A stretch of DNA of 25,278 bases from a virus. Made by a program: the position numbers and the translations under genes. The notes under the pieces were generated by a model. The model saw only the letters and a program-made list of their open reading frames with translations. It searched no databases and had not been told where the DNA came from. Positions 15,391 to 23,136 of the stretch are shown here, piece after piece (the first letter of the stretch is position 1; every line of letters begins with the position of its first letter). Where the stretch lies: positions 1 through 25,278 of the IMG/VR virus record IMGVR_UViG_3300025695_001264. The stretch is one strand, 5' to 3'.

Positions 15391-17364
15391 ATGGGTACGG
15401 ACTTGAATCAAGATTACAAAAAGGTTAAAAGCACAGTTCAGGCGTATAAGACTACTACTGAAGCTAAAAAGGATATTCAGCAAAACATTAAAAACAATGC
15501 TGGTGACAACTTTACTAAATCAAAAGATAAGTTCTTTAGTAATCTAAATGAATGGGGTCAAACAACGGAAGGTGTTACACAACAAAAGAAAAAACAATTT
15601 CAAGACAAGGCTAAAAACCAATTAGACCAACTTACAGAAATCTTTATGATATCTGCAAAATCCGCAAGGTCTGAAGCCGGTCCTATTGCCAATAGTAAAT
15701 CAGTCGATAAGTTAGTTGAAATTTATAAAGAAACTATTCTTAACACTAAAGATAGGATTAGAGAGATATTCATTAAAGAAACTATCTCAGCATTGGGTTG
15801 TTCTGAAGAACAAACATTCTCCACATCACCATTATATGTTAGAGTTCAGTCTGTCGACCTTTTTAAGAAACTATTAAATAACCCTGATGGTGATACTCAA
15901 GCATTATTATTTGAAAAGGACACCACACCAAATGGATTTATTCCATATTCAATGAATAGAGAGTTATATAATAGAACTCAAAATTTAGGGACATCCTTTA
16001 ATCAAGAATACGGAAACAATTATGTGGGTGCATCTAAAAACTCAATAATGAATATCAGTTATGTCGACCAAGATAATAATGGTAATCTTGGTGACTACTT
16101 CAAAGTTGAACTCAATCAAAGTGCCAATAAGATTAGTAGTGTCACTCAATTCTTACAGGATTATTACACATCGATAGATATGATTGATATCGATGAATTG
16201 ATAACAGTAATTTTAGACAACTTAACAAACTCAGTTTCATTTGATTTAGGTGTTGATGTTGGGTTTAAAGAACAACAAGGTAAATTTGCAAAGTTATTAC
16301 AGAGAATTTTGGGACTTTGTTTCGATAACACAAAAGAGATTGATGTATCAGGTATTTCTAAGTTATCTGTTTTAGATAATATAGATGAAAGTTTTTTCGA
16401 ATTCACAAACAATGATTTAAGAATTATAGAAAACGAACTAGATAACTTTCAAAAAGGTGTGACTGAGTTTACTGACTGTGATAATGTAAAATTACCCGTA
16501 GATAATCAAGCAGTCATTAACTACATTAAAGAAGCCAGAGACGAAGATACTTCTATAAAAAAATTAGATAAACTTATCGAAACAATAGATAAATTATCTG
16601 AAAATGAGGAATGGAGATTAAAACTACCAAATTCTATTAATATCAACGCAGCTATTAAGTTTGATTTAATGAAATGGATTCCACTTAGTATAATGCAGGT
16701 TCTATTATCACCTAAAAATCTTCTTGGTTTTATGACGATGTTTAAAGCAATTCAAAATAACATCGTAGACCTAATTGAAGATTTACAAGAATTCTTAAGA
16801 AACTTTAAGGACTTTATAATTGAAGTGATGAGTAAAATAGGTGCCATCTTTGTTGAAGAGTTGTTTGAGGCTATAAAAAGAAATATTTCTGAATTAGTAA
16901 GACTTCTAATCTCTGAAATCGCCAAAGAAGCTAGAGATGCAAGAGCCCGAATGATTTTTACGGTTTTAGAAACTGTTCTTGTATTATCTGAAGGATTCCA
17001 AGATTGGAGACGATGTAAATCAGTGGTGGATGAACTATTTGCTCTCCTAAAAATTGCAGGTAGACAAATCGCCTCAGGATTACCTCCTTTTACTCTCGGT
17101 CTATCTCAATTTTTACCGGGTATGTCAGAAACTAGAGTTTTTGCAAACTACATAGAAGAATTACAGAAAATGGGTTTACCAACTGGTGACTTACCTGATG
17201 GTTCACCTAACCTTATGATACAAGCTAACTTGTCATCAATTAAAGGACAATTTAAAGAAATGCATGAAAACGGTAAAACAGAAATTTTCATACCACCATT
17301 ATCAGTTGTTGCGCTGGGTGCTGGAACGACATTACCAACAAAAGCAGTAGGTAAATCATATTAA
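15391..17364 (+). CDS. Large virion/baseplate structural protein candidate
   Basis: A 657-residue protein, not recognised by family. Residues 1-100 are Lys/Gln-rich and coiled-coil-like. The middle has alternating charged and hydrophobic stretches, and around 430-520 there is a long helical region rich in Ile/Leu (IPLSIMQVLLSPKNLLGF; FKAIQNNIVDLIEDLQEF) that could be membrane-active or a buried helical bundle. The tail ends KTEIFIPPLSVVALGAGTTLPT. There is no signal peptide and no enzyme motif. It lies directly upstream of a small protein and the gp5-like hub gene, so a baseplate or tail part is the best guess. One base separates its stop from the next start. Confidence 0.6.
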   Translation: MGTDLNQDYKKVKSTVQAYKTTTEAKKDIQQNIKNNAGDNFTKSKDKFFSNLNEWGQTTEGVTQQKKKQFQDKAKNQLDQLTEIFMISAKSARSEAGPIANSKSVDKLVEIYKETILNTKDRIREIFIKETISALGCSEEQTFSTSPLYVRVQSVDLFKKLLNNPDGDTQALLFEKDTTPNGFIPYSMNRELYNRTQNLGTSFNQEYGNNYVGASKNSIMNISYVDQDNNGNLGDYFKVELNQSANKISSVTQFLQDYYTSIDMIDIDELITVILDNLTNSVSFDLGVDVGFKEQQGKFAKLLQRILGLCFDNTKEIDVSGISKLSVLDNIDESFFEFTNNDLRIIENELDNFQKGVTEFTDCDNVKLPVDNQAVINYIKEARDEDTSIKKLDKLIETIDKLSENEEWRLKLPNSININAAIKFDLMKWIPLSIMQVLLSPKNLLGFMTMFKAIQNNIVDLIEDLQEFLRNFKDFIIEVMSKIGAIFVEELFEAIKRNISELVRLLISEIAKEARDARARMIFTVLETVLVLSEGFQDWRRCKSVVDELFALLKIAGRQIASGLPPFTLGLSQFLPGMSETRVFANYIEELQKMGLPTGDLPDGSPNLMIQANLSSIKGQFKEMHENGKTEIFIPPLSVVALGAGTTLPTKAVGKSY

Positions 17365-17365
17365 T

Positions 17366-17563
17366 ATGGAAAATAAATTACAAGACATTATATCTAATTA
17401 CAAAAATAAGGGTAATTCAGATTTGAAATTTGCACTCTCAGAACTAAGCCAAGATTTTGAAGAAACAAAGTCATTATTAATTAAACTTACAAATCATTTA
17501 GATTCGACTGAAAAAATTTATAATGATATTCTAACTGAATATAAAAAAAGAGGTAATCAATGA
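17366..17563 (+). CDS. Small coiled-coil protein upstream of the hub gene
   Basis: A 65-residue, strongly charged and almost certainly all-helical protein (LSQDFEETKSLLIKLTNHLDSTEKIYNDIL), unrecognised. It begins one base after the 657-residue gene and its stop overlaps the gp5-like start by 4 bases (ATGA), so its synthesis is probably coupled to that of the hub. It could be a chaperone or linker for baseplate assembly; this is inference from size and place only. Confidence 0.68.
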   Translation: MENKLQDIISNYKNKGNSDLKFALSELSQDFEETKSLLIKLTNHLDSTEKIYNDILTEYKKRGNQ

Positions 17564-19113
17564 GTAATCAAGGAAACTTCGGAGGAGCATTAGACGATTT
17601 ACCAACTAACTATAGGCAAATTATCTATCAGGGAACTGTAGTAGATAATGAGGACCCATTTATGCTTGGTAGAATCAGGGTTTATCCTGAGGACCAAAGT
17701 ATTTCAAACCGACTTGGTTCGATTCCCAATTGGAATGAATCTAAAGATAAATGGACCGATAAAGACCCTTTTATTTTTATACCATTACTACCATACTTTC
17801 TTTATCAAACACCTAAAGTTGGGGAATATGTTCACGTCATATACACTAACCCTGGTCAAAAAACATTAAAAAACCAATATTATATTCAGGGTCCTTTTTC
17901 TTCTCCGACTACGACATTCTTTGAAGACTCAGATTCCGCCAAAACATTTTTAAATTCTGGAACTCAGAATAAAAAATACGAACCACTTAAAAACAAACAA
18001 GGAGAACTATCTAACCCTAAGACTGAAGGAATTTATCCACATCCAGGTGATATTGCTATATTAGGTAGAAATAATAGTGATATAGTATTAAAAGAAGGTG
18101 AAGTATTATTAAGAGCCGGTAAACATAATAGATTTAATAGAAAACAGTTACCGACGGCCAAAGATTCAAGAGCGTTCCTACAATTATCACAGTATAATAC
18201 CAAAGAACGATATGCTCAGTTACAAACAAAATACACTATTCAAGAAGAAGACCCTAATTTAAAAAAGATTATTGAGTATGTTATTTACAACCCTGAAAAC
18301 ACTCAAAATATGTTGAGAGGGGCAATTAATCTTTATAATGTTATTCCTGATGAACTATCAGGTTCAACAAGAGCGTCGAATGTTACCACAACCTCAAATA
18401 TCGAAAACTTCAAAAGACTTCAATATACACAAGAATTTGAAAATCAGTCGATTGATGGTGTAGCCAAGTTAGTGAATGTCTTTATTAATAATGTAATGAA
18501 AGGTAAAATGGATAATGGGTTATTGATAAACAATCAATTCCCTTTTTACTTTAGACCGAACATTTTGAATTCTAATACAGTTAGAGACTTTAATGAAGAT
18601 ACTGATGTTGAATCTTATGCTAACTTGATTGTTGTTTTTAGTTTAATTAAACCAACCGAATTTACAAATATCATCAGTGGTAGTGGTTTGGTTTATAATA
18701 AAAAAGGTAAATCTACATTACCTAAAAAAGTAGTTAAGGAAAAGTTTAGACCTAAACAAGTGTTGAACCAAGACAATACCGTGGGTATTATGGGTGCCAA
18801 TCAACTATATTTCCTTTCTCACGATTCAGTAAATCCGAGTAAATCTAAGATTAATTTGGCCGATACATTATACGGTATTGACCAAACAAAACTTGTAGAT
18901 GAAATTCAACCAAAGACCTCATCAATGGTTAGAGGTGAAGAGTTACTACAACTCATAGAACTAATAGTTAGATACTTAACAACACATGTTCATCCATACC
19001 CTGGTTTACCACCAGTACCTGTTTCACAAGATGGAACAAGAGTAGATGATTTACTAAAAGAACTATTAGACGCAACTTCAAAAATTTTAAATAAAAATAT
19101 TCGTATAAACTAA
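17560..19113 (+). CDS. Baseplate central-spike/hub protein, T4 gp5 N-terminal-like (no lysozyme domain seen)
   Basis: A 517-residue protein. Residues about 20-100 match the OB-fold start of gp5/VgrG/gpV-type spike proteins: YQGTVVDNEDPFMLGRIRVYP, then FIFIPLLPYF and PKVGEYVHVIYTNPG. Near 160-190 comes PHPGDIAILGRNNSDIVLKEGEVLLRAGK, a stretch I associate with gp5-like proteins of marine T4-like phages. Close to the C-terminus is THVHPYPGLPPVP, like the H-x-H-x(n)-G-P segments of phage baseplate assembly proteins. No T4-lysozyme catalytic signature or repetitive beta-helix motif is visible. It would sit at the tip of the tail tube. It overlaps the small coiled-coil gene by 4 bases. Confidence 0.68.
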   Translation: MSNQGNFGGALDDLPTNYRQIIYQGTVVDNEDPFMLGRIRVYPEDQSISNRLGSIPNWNESKDKWTDKDPFIFIPLLPYFLYQTPKVGEYVHVIYTNPGQKTLKNQYYIQGPFSSPTTTFFEDSDSAKTFLNSGTQNKKYEPLKNKQGELSNPKTEGIYPHPGDIAILGRNNSDIVLKEGEVLLRAGKHNRFNRKQLPTAKDSRAFLQLSQYNTKERYAQLQTKYTIQEEDPNLKKIIEYVIYNPENTQNMLRGAINLYNVIPDELSGSTRASNVTTTSNIENFKRLQYTQEFENQSIDGVAKLVNVFINNVMKGKMDNGLLINNQFPFYFRPNILNSNTVRDFNEDTDVESYANLIVVFSLIKPTEFTNIISGSGLVYNKKGKSTLPKKVVKEKFRPKQVLNQDNTVGIMGANQLYFLSHDSVNPSKSKINLADTLYGIDQTKLVDEIQPKTSSMVRGEELLQLIELIVRYLTTHVHPYPGLPPVPVSQDGTRVDDLLKELLDATSKILNKNIRIN

Positions 19114-19114
19114 G

Positions 19115-19129
19115 TATTTATAGTAAAAA
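19115..19129 (+). promoter_or_regulatory. TATTTATAGTAAAAA motif before the 19136 start
   Basis: TATTTATAGT (19115-19124) repeats the motif before 15000, and TATAGTAAAAA (19119-19129) occurs again on the - strand at 22516-22506, ahead of the gene starting at 22487. It lies in a 22-base gap after the hub stop. It may be part of a late promoter. Confidence 0.35.
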
Positions 19130-19135
19130 CGAATA

Positions 19136-20599
19136 ATGTCAATTCTTAAGTCATATTTCAAACGTAACGATACGTTAATCTATAATTCATACACCAACAC
19201 AGGTAGAAACCCTGTCGTTGAACTTTTCTTTGGTAGGGTAGACAATTTAAACTCACCAAAAGGTTATTCTCGTTTCATCTTTGACTTGGATTTAGAATTA
19301 CTCCAATCTAAATTAAGTAGTGGTCAAATATCTACAGGTTGTACTGCCGATATGACACACACTTTAAGGATGACAAATACATCATCCTTCGACGAAGAGT
19401 TATTAAACACCACTTGGTCAAACGGACGTAGAAGGGCGACTTCATTTGATTTGGTTCTATTCCGTATACCGAAAGTGTCAGGTTCTACTGGCGATTCTCA
19501 AACATGGGATGAAGGTGTTGGACAAGACTATTATAATGTAAATGATGTGTATGAAGGTAACAAGGCGTTTTCAGATAGACCGGCAAGTTGGTTCCAAAGA
19601 AATACAATCAATAATTGGTCAACTAATGGTATATATGACAACACTAACTCAAACTCAATCTCAGGACTAAACTATTCAGGTCTTACTATTGTAGACACAC
19701 AACATTTTGAATTTGGTAATGAAGATATTGAATTTGATATGACTAATGAAATTAATAATATCCTTTCAGGGGCAACAACAGGTGTTACTGGGTGGGGTGT
19801 TGCGTTTGTTCCTGATGTTGAAAACATTACAGGAATGACAGAGAACTATTCTGTAGGTTTCTTCTCACGTCATACACAAACGTTCTATGAGCCATTTTTA
19901 GAAACATCATACGATGACCTTATCTTAGATGATAGATACACATTCTATGAAAAAGTTTCTAATAAATTATACCTTTACACATATGTAAATGGTAACCCAA
20001 TTAAATTAGACAACGACCCTGTTGTTGAGATTTACGACTCAAACGATGATTTAGTTGAAACATTAACTGCGTGTACCAGAGACTTAGGAGTCTACGAGAT
20101 TACCGTTTCACCAATTACTGCCACTACAGTTCCATGTATGTATTATGATAAATGGACTCAGTTAACTTACAATGGTGATTCTATTAGTGACGTAGAAAAT
20201 GAATTTGTAGTTAATTCAAATGACGGTTACTTTACCATTGGAACAAGAACTGAAGAACCATCAATATACGGATTTAATTTCAGTGGAATTAAACAGAATG
20301 AGAAGATTCTTAACACTGATGTGAGAAAAGTTAATGTAGACATTAAAAAAGCATACACAGCCAAAGAAGTACTTAAACATGTAAATTGCTACTACAGAGT
20401 TTACGTGAAAGAAGGTAGTACTGAGGTTCAGGTTCAAGATTGGACACAAATCAACAGAACAGCAGACGGATACTACTTTGTATTTGATACGACAGACAAG
20501 ATACCAAATGAATATTTTATTGATATTAAGGTGAACACCGACCGCGAAGTGAATACTTATAAAAGAGAACTACAATTCCAAATCGTTAACAAGAAATGA
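19136..20599 (+). CDS. Virion surface/adhesin-like structural protein candidate
   Basis: A 487-residue protein, predicted mostly beta by its alternating polar and aromatic residues. Residues 1-260 (GYSRFIFDLDLELLQ; WSNGRRRATSFDLVLFRIPK; DIEFDMTNEINNILSG) look like a jelly-roll of the kind found in surface carbohydrate-binding or virion modules. The second half looks like one or two Ig-like domains (NPIKLDNDPVVEIYDSND; VYEITVSP), ending with another beta-rich segment. There is no signal peptide, so it is not a secreted host protein. It follows the hub gene and overlaps the next small gene by 4 bases (ATGA). A tail or baseplate attachment role is inferred, with no family named. Confidence 0.6.
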   Translation: MSILKSYFKRNDTLIYNSYTNTGRNPVVELFFGRVDNLNSPKGYSRFIFDLDLELLQSKLSSGQISTGCTADMTHTLRMTNTSSFDEELLNTTWSNGRRRATSFDLVLFRIPKVSGSTGDSQTWDEGVGQDYYNVNDVYEGNKAFSDRPASWFQRNTINNWSTNGIYDNTNSNSISGLNYSGLTIVDTQHFEFGNEDIEFDMTNEINNILSGATTGVTGWGVAFVPDVENITGMTENYSVGFFSRHTQTFYEPFLETSYDDLILDDRYTFYEKVSNKLYLYTYVNGNPIKLDNDPVVEIYDSNDDLVETLTACTRDLGVYEITVSPITATTVPCMYYDKWTQLTYNGDSISDVENEFVVNSNDGYFTIGTRTEEPSIYGFNFSGIKQNEKILNTDVRKVNVDIKKAYTAKEVLKHVNCYYRVYVKEGSTEVQVQDWTQINRTADGYYFVFDTTDKIPNEYFIDIKVNTDREVNTYKRELQFQIVNKK

Positions 20600-20856
20600 G
20601 AAAAGTAAAAATTACAGAGGCACAGTTAGAAGAAATCGTCAGAAGAGTTATTGACGAAAAGAAAAAATCTAAGAAGAAAAAGAAAAAGAAAGATACGACG
20701 TTATGTTCTCGTGGTAAAAACGCTGCAAAAGCAAAATATGATGTTTACCCATCCGCATATGCCAATGGTTATGCGGTCCAAGTCTGTAAGGGTAAGATGC
20801 CTGGATTGGACGGGGAAAAAAGATGTTCAGGAAAGTATTGTTCAGGTAAGAAATAA
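20596..20856 (+). CDS. Small Lys/Cys-rich protein
   Basis: An 86-residue protein. A short helix (ITEAQLEEIVRRVIDEKK) is followed by a run of lysines, then a Cys-bearing module, CSRGKNAAKAKYDVYPSAYANG with a further VQVCKGK and a C-terminal CSGKYCSGKK. Four cysteines could form a small zinc site. I recall similar CSRGK...YPSAYANG modules in marine phage proteins of unknown function. High positive charge suggests nucleic acid contact, perhaps packaged with DNA. It overlaps the upstream structural gene by 4 bases. Confidence 0.75.
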   Translation: MRKVKITEAQLEEIVRRVIDEKKKSKKKKKKKDTTLCSRGKNAAKAKYDVYPSAYANGYAVQVCKGKMPGLDGEKRCSGKYCSGKK

Positions 20857-20868
20857 TTCTTATCTTTG
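20838..20868 (+). promoter_or_regulatory. Bacteroidota-type promoter (TTG-N20-TATCTTTG)
   Basis: TTG at 20838-20840 and TATCTTTG at 20861-20868 (consensus TAnnTTTG) are separated by 20 bases, matching the -33/-7 pattern of the primary Bacteroidota sigma factor. The box lies 22 bases upstream of the ATG at 20891. Confidence 0.6.
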
Positions 20869-20890
20869 TGTTTGTAAAAAAATTTGTGTC

Positions 20891-21073
20891 ATGTCATATA
20901 TCTCTACAACCTATCAGTTGAAGCATAAGAAGGATAATAAAGTCATCATGGAAGTAAGTGCAAGTTCCGTAGAAAGAGCTATGGATTATATTTATGAATC
21001 TATGCCTGAAGCATATAGTCCTGACTATATGATTACACCGAGACCTCTAAGTACTACACCTTCTTTTAATTAA
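20891..21073 (+). CDS. Small protein of unknown function
   Basis: A 60-residue protein starting MSYISTTYQLKHKK and ending in a Pro/Ser/Thr tail. The frame is open further upstream to 20651, but that longer reading crosses the Lys/Cys-rich gene in another frame and the promoter; the ATG at 20891 fits the promoter and the start of sensible sequence. The middle (VSASSVERAMDYIYESMPE) looks like a strand-helix unit. Unrecognised. Its TAA at 21071-21073 overlaps the stop of the convergent cupin-like gene, with no terminator between them. Confidence 0.6.
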   Translation: MSYISTTYQLKHKKDNKVIMEVSASSVERAMDYIYESMPEAYSPDYMITPRPLSTTPSFN

Positions 21074-21603
21074 CGAACTAACGAGTTGATTACCCACTCG
21101 TAACCTTTAAGACCCCCATAAGATAGATAAGTAATATTGTCCTTATCATTTTGGGGGTTTCTGCTTTCTGTAATATAAGACTTATCACAAAAAGATTTGA
21201 TTTTCTCTAATACCTCTCTTGAAACATACTGACTTTCCAAAAGTGTATGGGCAATTTTCATATCAACACCTGATTTTTTAAGTCTATATAAGTTCTTCTT
21301 AACCGATTCTCTAACTACTTTAGGGACTCTAAATTTATCAAACCCCTCATCGATAGTTATTTTAAGGTCACCAGTCCCTTTAATTACTCTATGATATACC
21401 ATCTTAGGGATGAAGTATGTTTGTCCTTCCTGCAAGACCTGAGGTAGTTCCTCGTCCATTTGCAACATCCAACCGTTACTCTCTTCAACAAAAACCTGAC
21501 GGTCACTTCTGTCTCTATGCCATATCAATTCCTCAGAGTCCACATTTTCAGTGAACACTCTTTTGAACTTATAATTACTAATATTTTCTTGACTATACAC
21601 CAT
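21070..21603 (-). CDS. Cupin-like small phage protein
   Basis: A 177-residue protein. Residues 20-90 resemble a single cupin barrel: WHRDRSDR, then QEGQTYFIPKMVYHRVIKG with a possible metal-binding His pair (WHRD and YHRV). The rest is helical (VVRESVKKNLYRLKKSGVD) and unrecognised. The reading is open to a TTG at 21609, but the ATG at 21601-21603 shares one base with the stop of the gene upstream (TAATG) and is preferred. It is probably co-transcribed with the Lys/Cys-rich gene before it. Its function is unknown; cupins bind metals, sugars or small molecules. Confidence 0.62.
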   Translation of the reverse strand: MVYSQENISNYKFKRVFTENVDSEELIWHRDRSDRQVFVEESNGWMLQMDEELPQVLQEGQTYFIPKMVYHRVIKGTGDLKITIDEGFDKFRVPKVVRESVKKNLYRLKKSGVDMKIAHTLLESQYVSREVLEKIKSFCDKSYITESRNPQNDKDNITYLSYGGLKGYEWVINSLVR

Positions 21604-22487
21604 TACCAAAATCTTCCTGGTACATTCTTACCAAAATCTTTATGTGCTCTACACGCCCAATATCCCGCCTTAGTTTTATCTTTCTTTTTCTCACACTGAT
21701 GTCTTGCCGCAAATGATTTACGAGCCGCTGGGTCATTCCACTTAGCTGTCATAACAGGAGAACCGTAACTTACCTTCTTAATCTTACCCGTCTTTGGGTT
21801 ACGAACATAAACATACCACTTTTTAGGTCCACCTGATTTAGGTTTGTTAAGTTCAACCTTTTTACCCTTATACTCGGCTTCATTTACCATAGGAAAATCT
21901 AAAGGTAACCTCTCACCTTCATAGATGAAGAATTTACCTCTTTCCGATTCTAATAATTCGATATCTTCCTCAGACCACTCACCAAAACCTTTCTTATATA
22001 GTTCACGAGCTTCATTGATAACCTCAAAATACTTTGGACTACCATGTCTAAACGCGTTTTCAGTCAAACTAACATTATTATCAATATGATATTGTAAGTT
22101 TTCAGATATCATAGATTTAGTACTGATATACTCTTGTAAAATATTCTGAATCATATTAGTATCTATCGACTCTTTTTTGTAGTTCTTAACTTTAATACGT
22201 GTTGGCTTTTGACCTTTACCTGTTTGAGGGTCTTTCTTTTCTTTTTCTCTCTTTCTACGACATGCAGAGTCTTTCTCTGATTGAGACATCTTTCCCGCAA
22301 CACCAGCACCTCGACATACCGGGTATCCACCCTCATCGGCATCTTTTCTTCCACAAGGTGGATGACCCCCACCCTTTTTCTTCTTACATATGTTAACCCA
22401 AGGACCCTTTGGTTGTGAAGAACCCTTCTTCTTTTTCTTTTTCCCGAACCATACTGCTAAATCCTCACTTAAAATGTATTTACTCAT
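21603..22487 (-). CDS. Lys/Cys-rich modular protein, possibly capsid- or DNA-associated
   Basis: A 294-residue protein of three parts. Residues 15-105 begin with a lysine run, then WVNICKKKKGGGHPPCGRKDADEG; C34, C45, C58 and C76 could form a zinc site. Residues 105-215 are a helical, acidic stretch. The last 75 residues form a second module with KKWYVYVRNPKTGKIKKV, AKWNDPAARKSFAARHQC and GYWACR (C265, C279). I recall such modules in many marine T4-like phages without a known function. Position between structural genes and gp23 hints at a virion or head role. It is transcribed from the divergent region at 22488-22553. Confidence 0.72.
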   Translation of the reverse strand: MSKYILSEDLAVWFGKKKKKKGSSQPKGPWVNICKKKKGGGHPPCGRKDADEGGYPVCRGAGVAGKMSQSEKDSACRRKREKEKKDPQTGKGQKPTRIKVKNYKKESIDTNMIQNILQEYISTKSMISENLQYHIDNNVSLTENAFRHGSPKYFEVINEARELYKKGFGEWSEEDIELLESERGKFFIYEGERLPLDFPMVNEAEYKGKKVELNKPKSGGPKKWYVYVRNPKTGKIKKVSYGSPVMTAKWNDPAARKSFAARHQCEKKKDKTKAGYWACRAHKDFGKNVPGRFW

Positions 22488-22495
22488 AACTTGAC

Positions 22496-22516
22496 TATAG
22501 TATATTTTTTACTATA
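22496..22516. repeat. 7-bp inverted repeat in the divergent intergenic region
   Basis: TATAGTA (22496-22502) and TACTATA (22510-22516) are perfect inverted copies separated by 7 bases, between the divergent genes starting at 22487 (-) and 22554 (+). It could be two outward promoter elements or an operator. Confidence 0.55.
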
Positions 22517-22521
22517 CATAA

Positions 22522-22529
22522 TATAAATA
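22522..22529 (+). promoter_or_regulatory. T4-type late promoter box TATAAATA
   Basis: An exact match to the T4 late -10 consensus, in the intergenic gap 25 to 32 bases before the ATG at 22554. It fits recognition by the gp55-like factor encoded at 14194-14973. Chance matches to this 8-mer are possible in AT-rich DNA; one also falls inside the coding sequence at 4022-4029. Confidence 0.5.
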
Positions 22530-22553
22530 TCAACAAAACAAAGAATTCACAAT

Positions 22554-22883
22554 ATGTCTGAAGAAGTTCAAAACAACGAAGAGGTTACACAACCAATCCA
22601 AGAAGAAACAACTGAACCACAAGGGCCACAACCTCTGGGTCAATTATTTAACGTCATTAACTACAATAACGTAGATGACCTAAATACCTTTATTACCAAC
22701 ATGACGCCAGACCAAGGTCTATACATTCTTGTTCAGGCCGCAAGAGCGGCTCACACTAGAGGTATCTTTAGTATGGAAGAAGCCGAGACTGTTTCAAAAG
22801 CAATCAGAACCATTACTTCTACCACTGAGACACCTCAAGAACCTGAAGATTCAGGAGAGCCAAATGAAACAATGGCCAAATAA
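22554..22883 (+). CDS. Small acidic protein, probably virion-associated
   Basis: A 109-residue protein with Glu/Gln/Pro/Thr-rich, probably disordered ends and a helical core, LGQLFNVINYNNVDDL ... YILVQAARAAHTRGIFSMEEAETV. The RGxFxxxExxxV pattern is one I associate with small proteins common in marine T4-like phages, function unknown. It sits close to gp23, with a TATAAATA box ahead and a terminator behind, so it forms a one-gene unit. That would suit a protein needed in quantity late in infection; this is inference. Confidence 0.7.
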   Translation: MSEEVQNNEEVTQPIQEETTEPQGPQPLGQLFNVINYNNVDDLNTFITNMTPDQGLYILVQAARAAHTRGIFSMEEAETVSKAIRTITSTTETPQEPEDSGEPNETMAK

Positions 22884-22901
22884 TTTTTAGTTTAGTTGGA
22901 G

Positions 22902-22923
22902 ATGGGGAGTTTTTACTCCCCAT
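22902..22923 (+). terminator. Rho-independent terminator after the 22554 gene
   Basis: ATGGGGAG (22902-22909) and CTCCCCAT (22916-22923) form a perfect 8-bp stem with a 6-base loop, followed by TTTTT. It lies 18 bases after the TAA. Confidence 0.85.
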
Positions 22924-22959
22924 TTTTATGCTAAAAAAATTTGCTTAAAAATTTATAAT

Positions 22960-23133
22960 ATGGCGGATAAAGAAATGACTAAACGTATAATCGAAATAGA
23001 AATGATTATCAGAAAGGCAATGTCTGAGGGACATACACCTTCAGATATTGACCAATTCCAATCCCTTCGTGTTGAAAGGGATATTCTAAAAATGTTATCT
23101 GTTAAAGATTATAGACCAAAACCATGGAAATAA
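22960..23133 (+). CDS. Short protein of unknown function (57 residues)
   Basis: ATG at 22960 to TAA at 23131-23133. The 57 residues start MADKEMTKRIIEIEMIIRKA and end in a Pro/Lys-rich KDYRPKPWK. Helical in appearance, possibly two helices joined at EGHTPSDID. It lies after one terminator and just before another, so it has its own unit or is reached by read-through. It is plausible as a gene because the frame fills the gap, but there is no family match. Confidence 0.55.
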   Translation: MADKEMTKRIIEIEMIIRKAMSEGHTPSDIDQFQSLRVERDILKMLSVKDYRPKPWK

Positions 23134-23136
23134 AAA

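Noticed and set aside
20651-21073. A long open frame of 140 codons on the + strand
   Set aside because: Its first half lies in another frame of the Lys/Cys-rich gene and crosses the promoter; only the part from the ATG at 20891 is kept.
21068-21075. TTAATTAA palindrome at the meeting point of two convergent genes
   Set aside because: It is simply the two overlapping stop codons and is too short to act as a terminator.
20875-22943. A shared 12-mer TAAAAAAATTTG at 20875-20886 and 22932-22943, ahead of two small + strand genes
   Set aside because: The distances to the ATGs differ (4 and 16 bases) and such A/T runs are expected by chance in this DNA.
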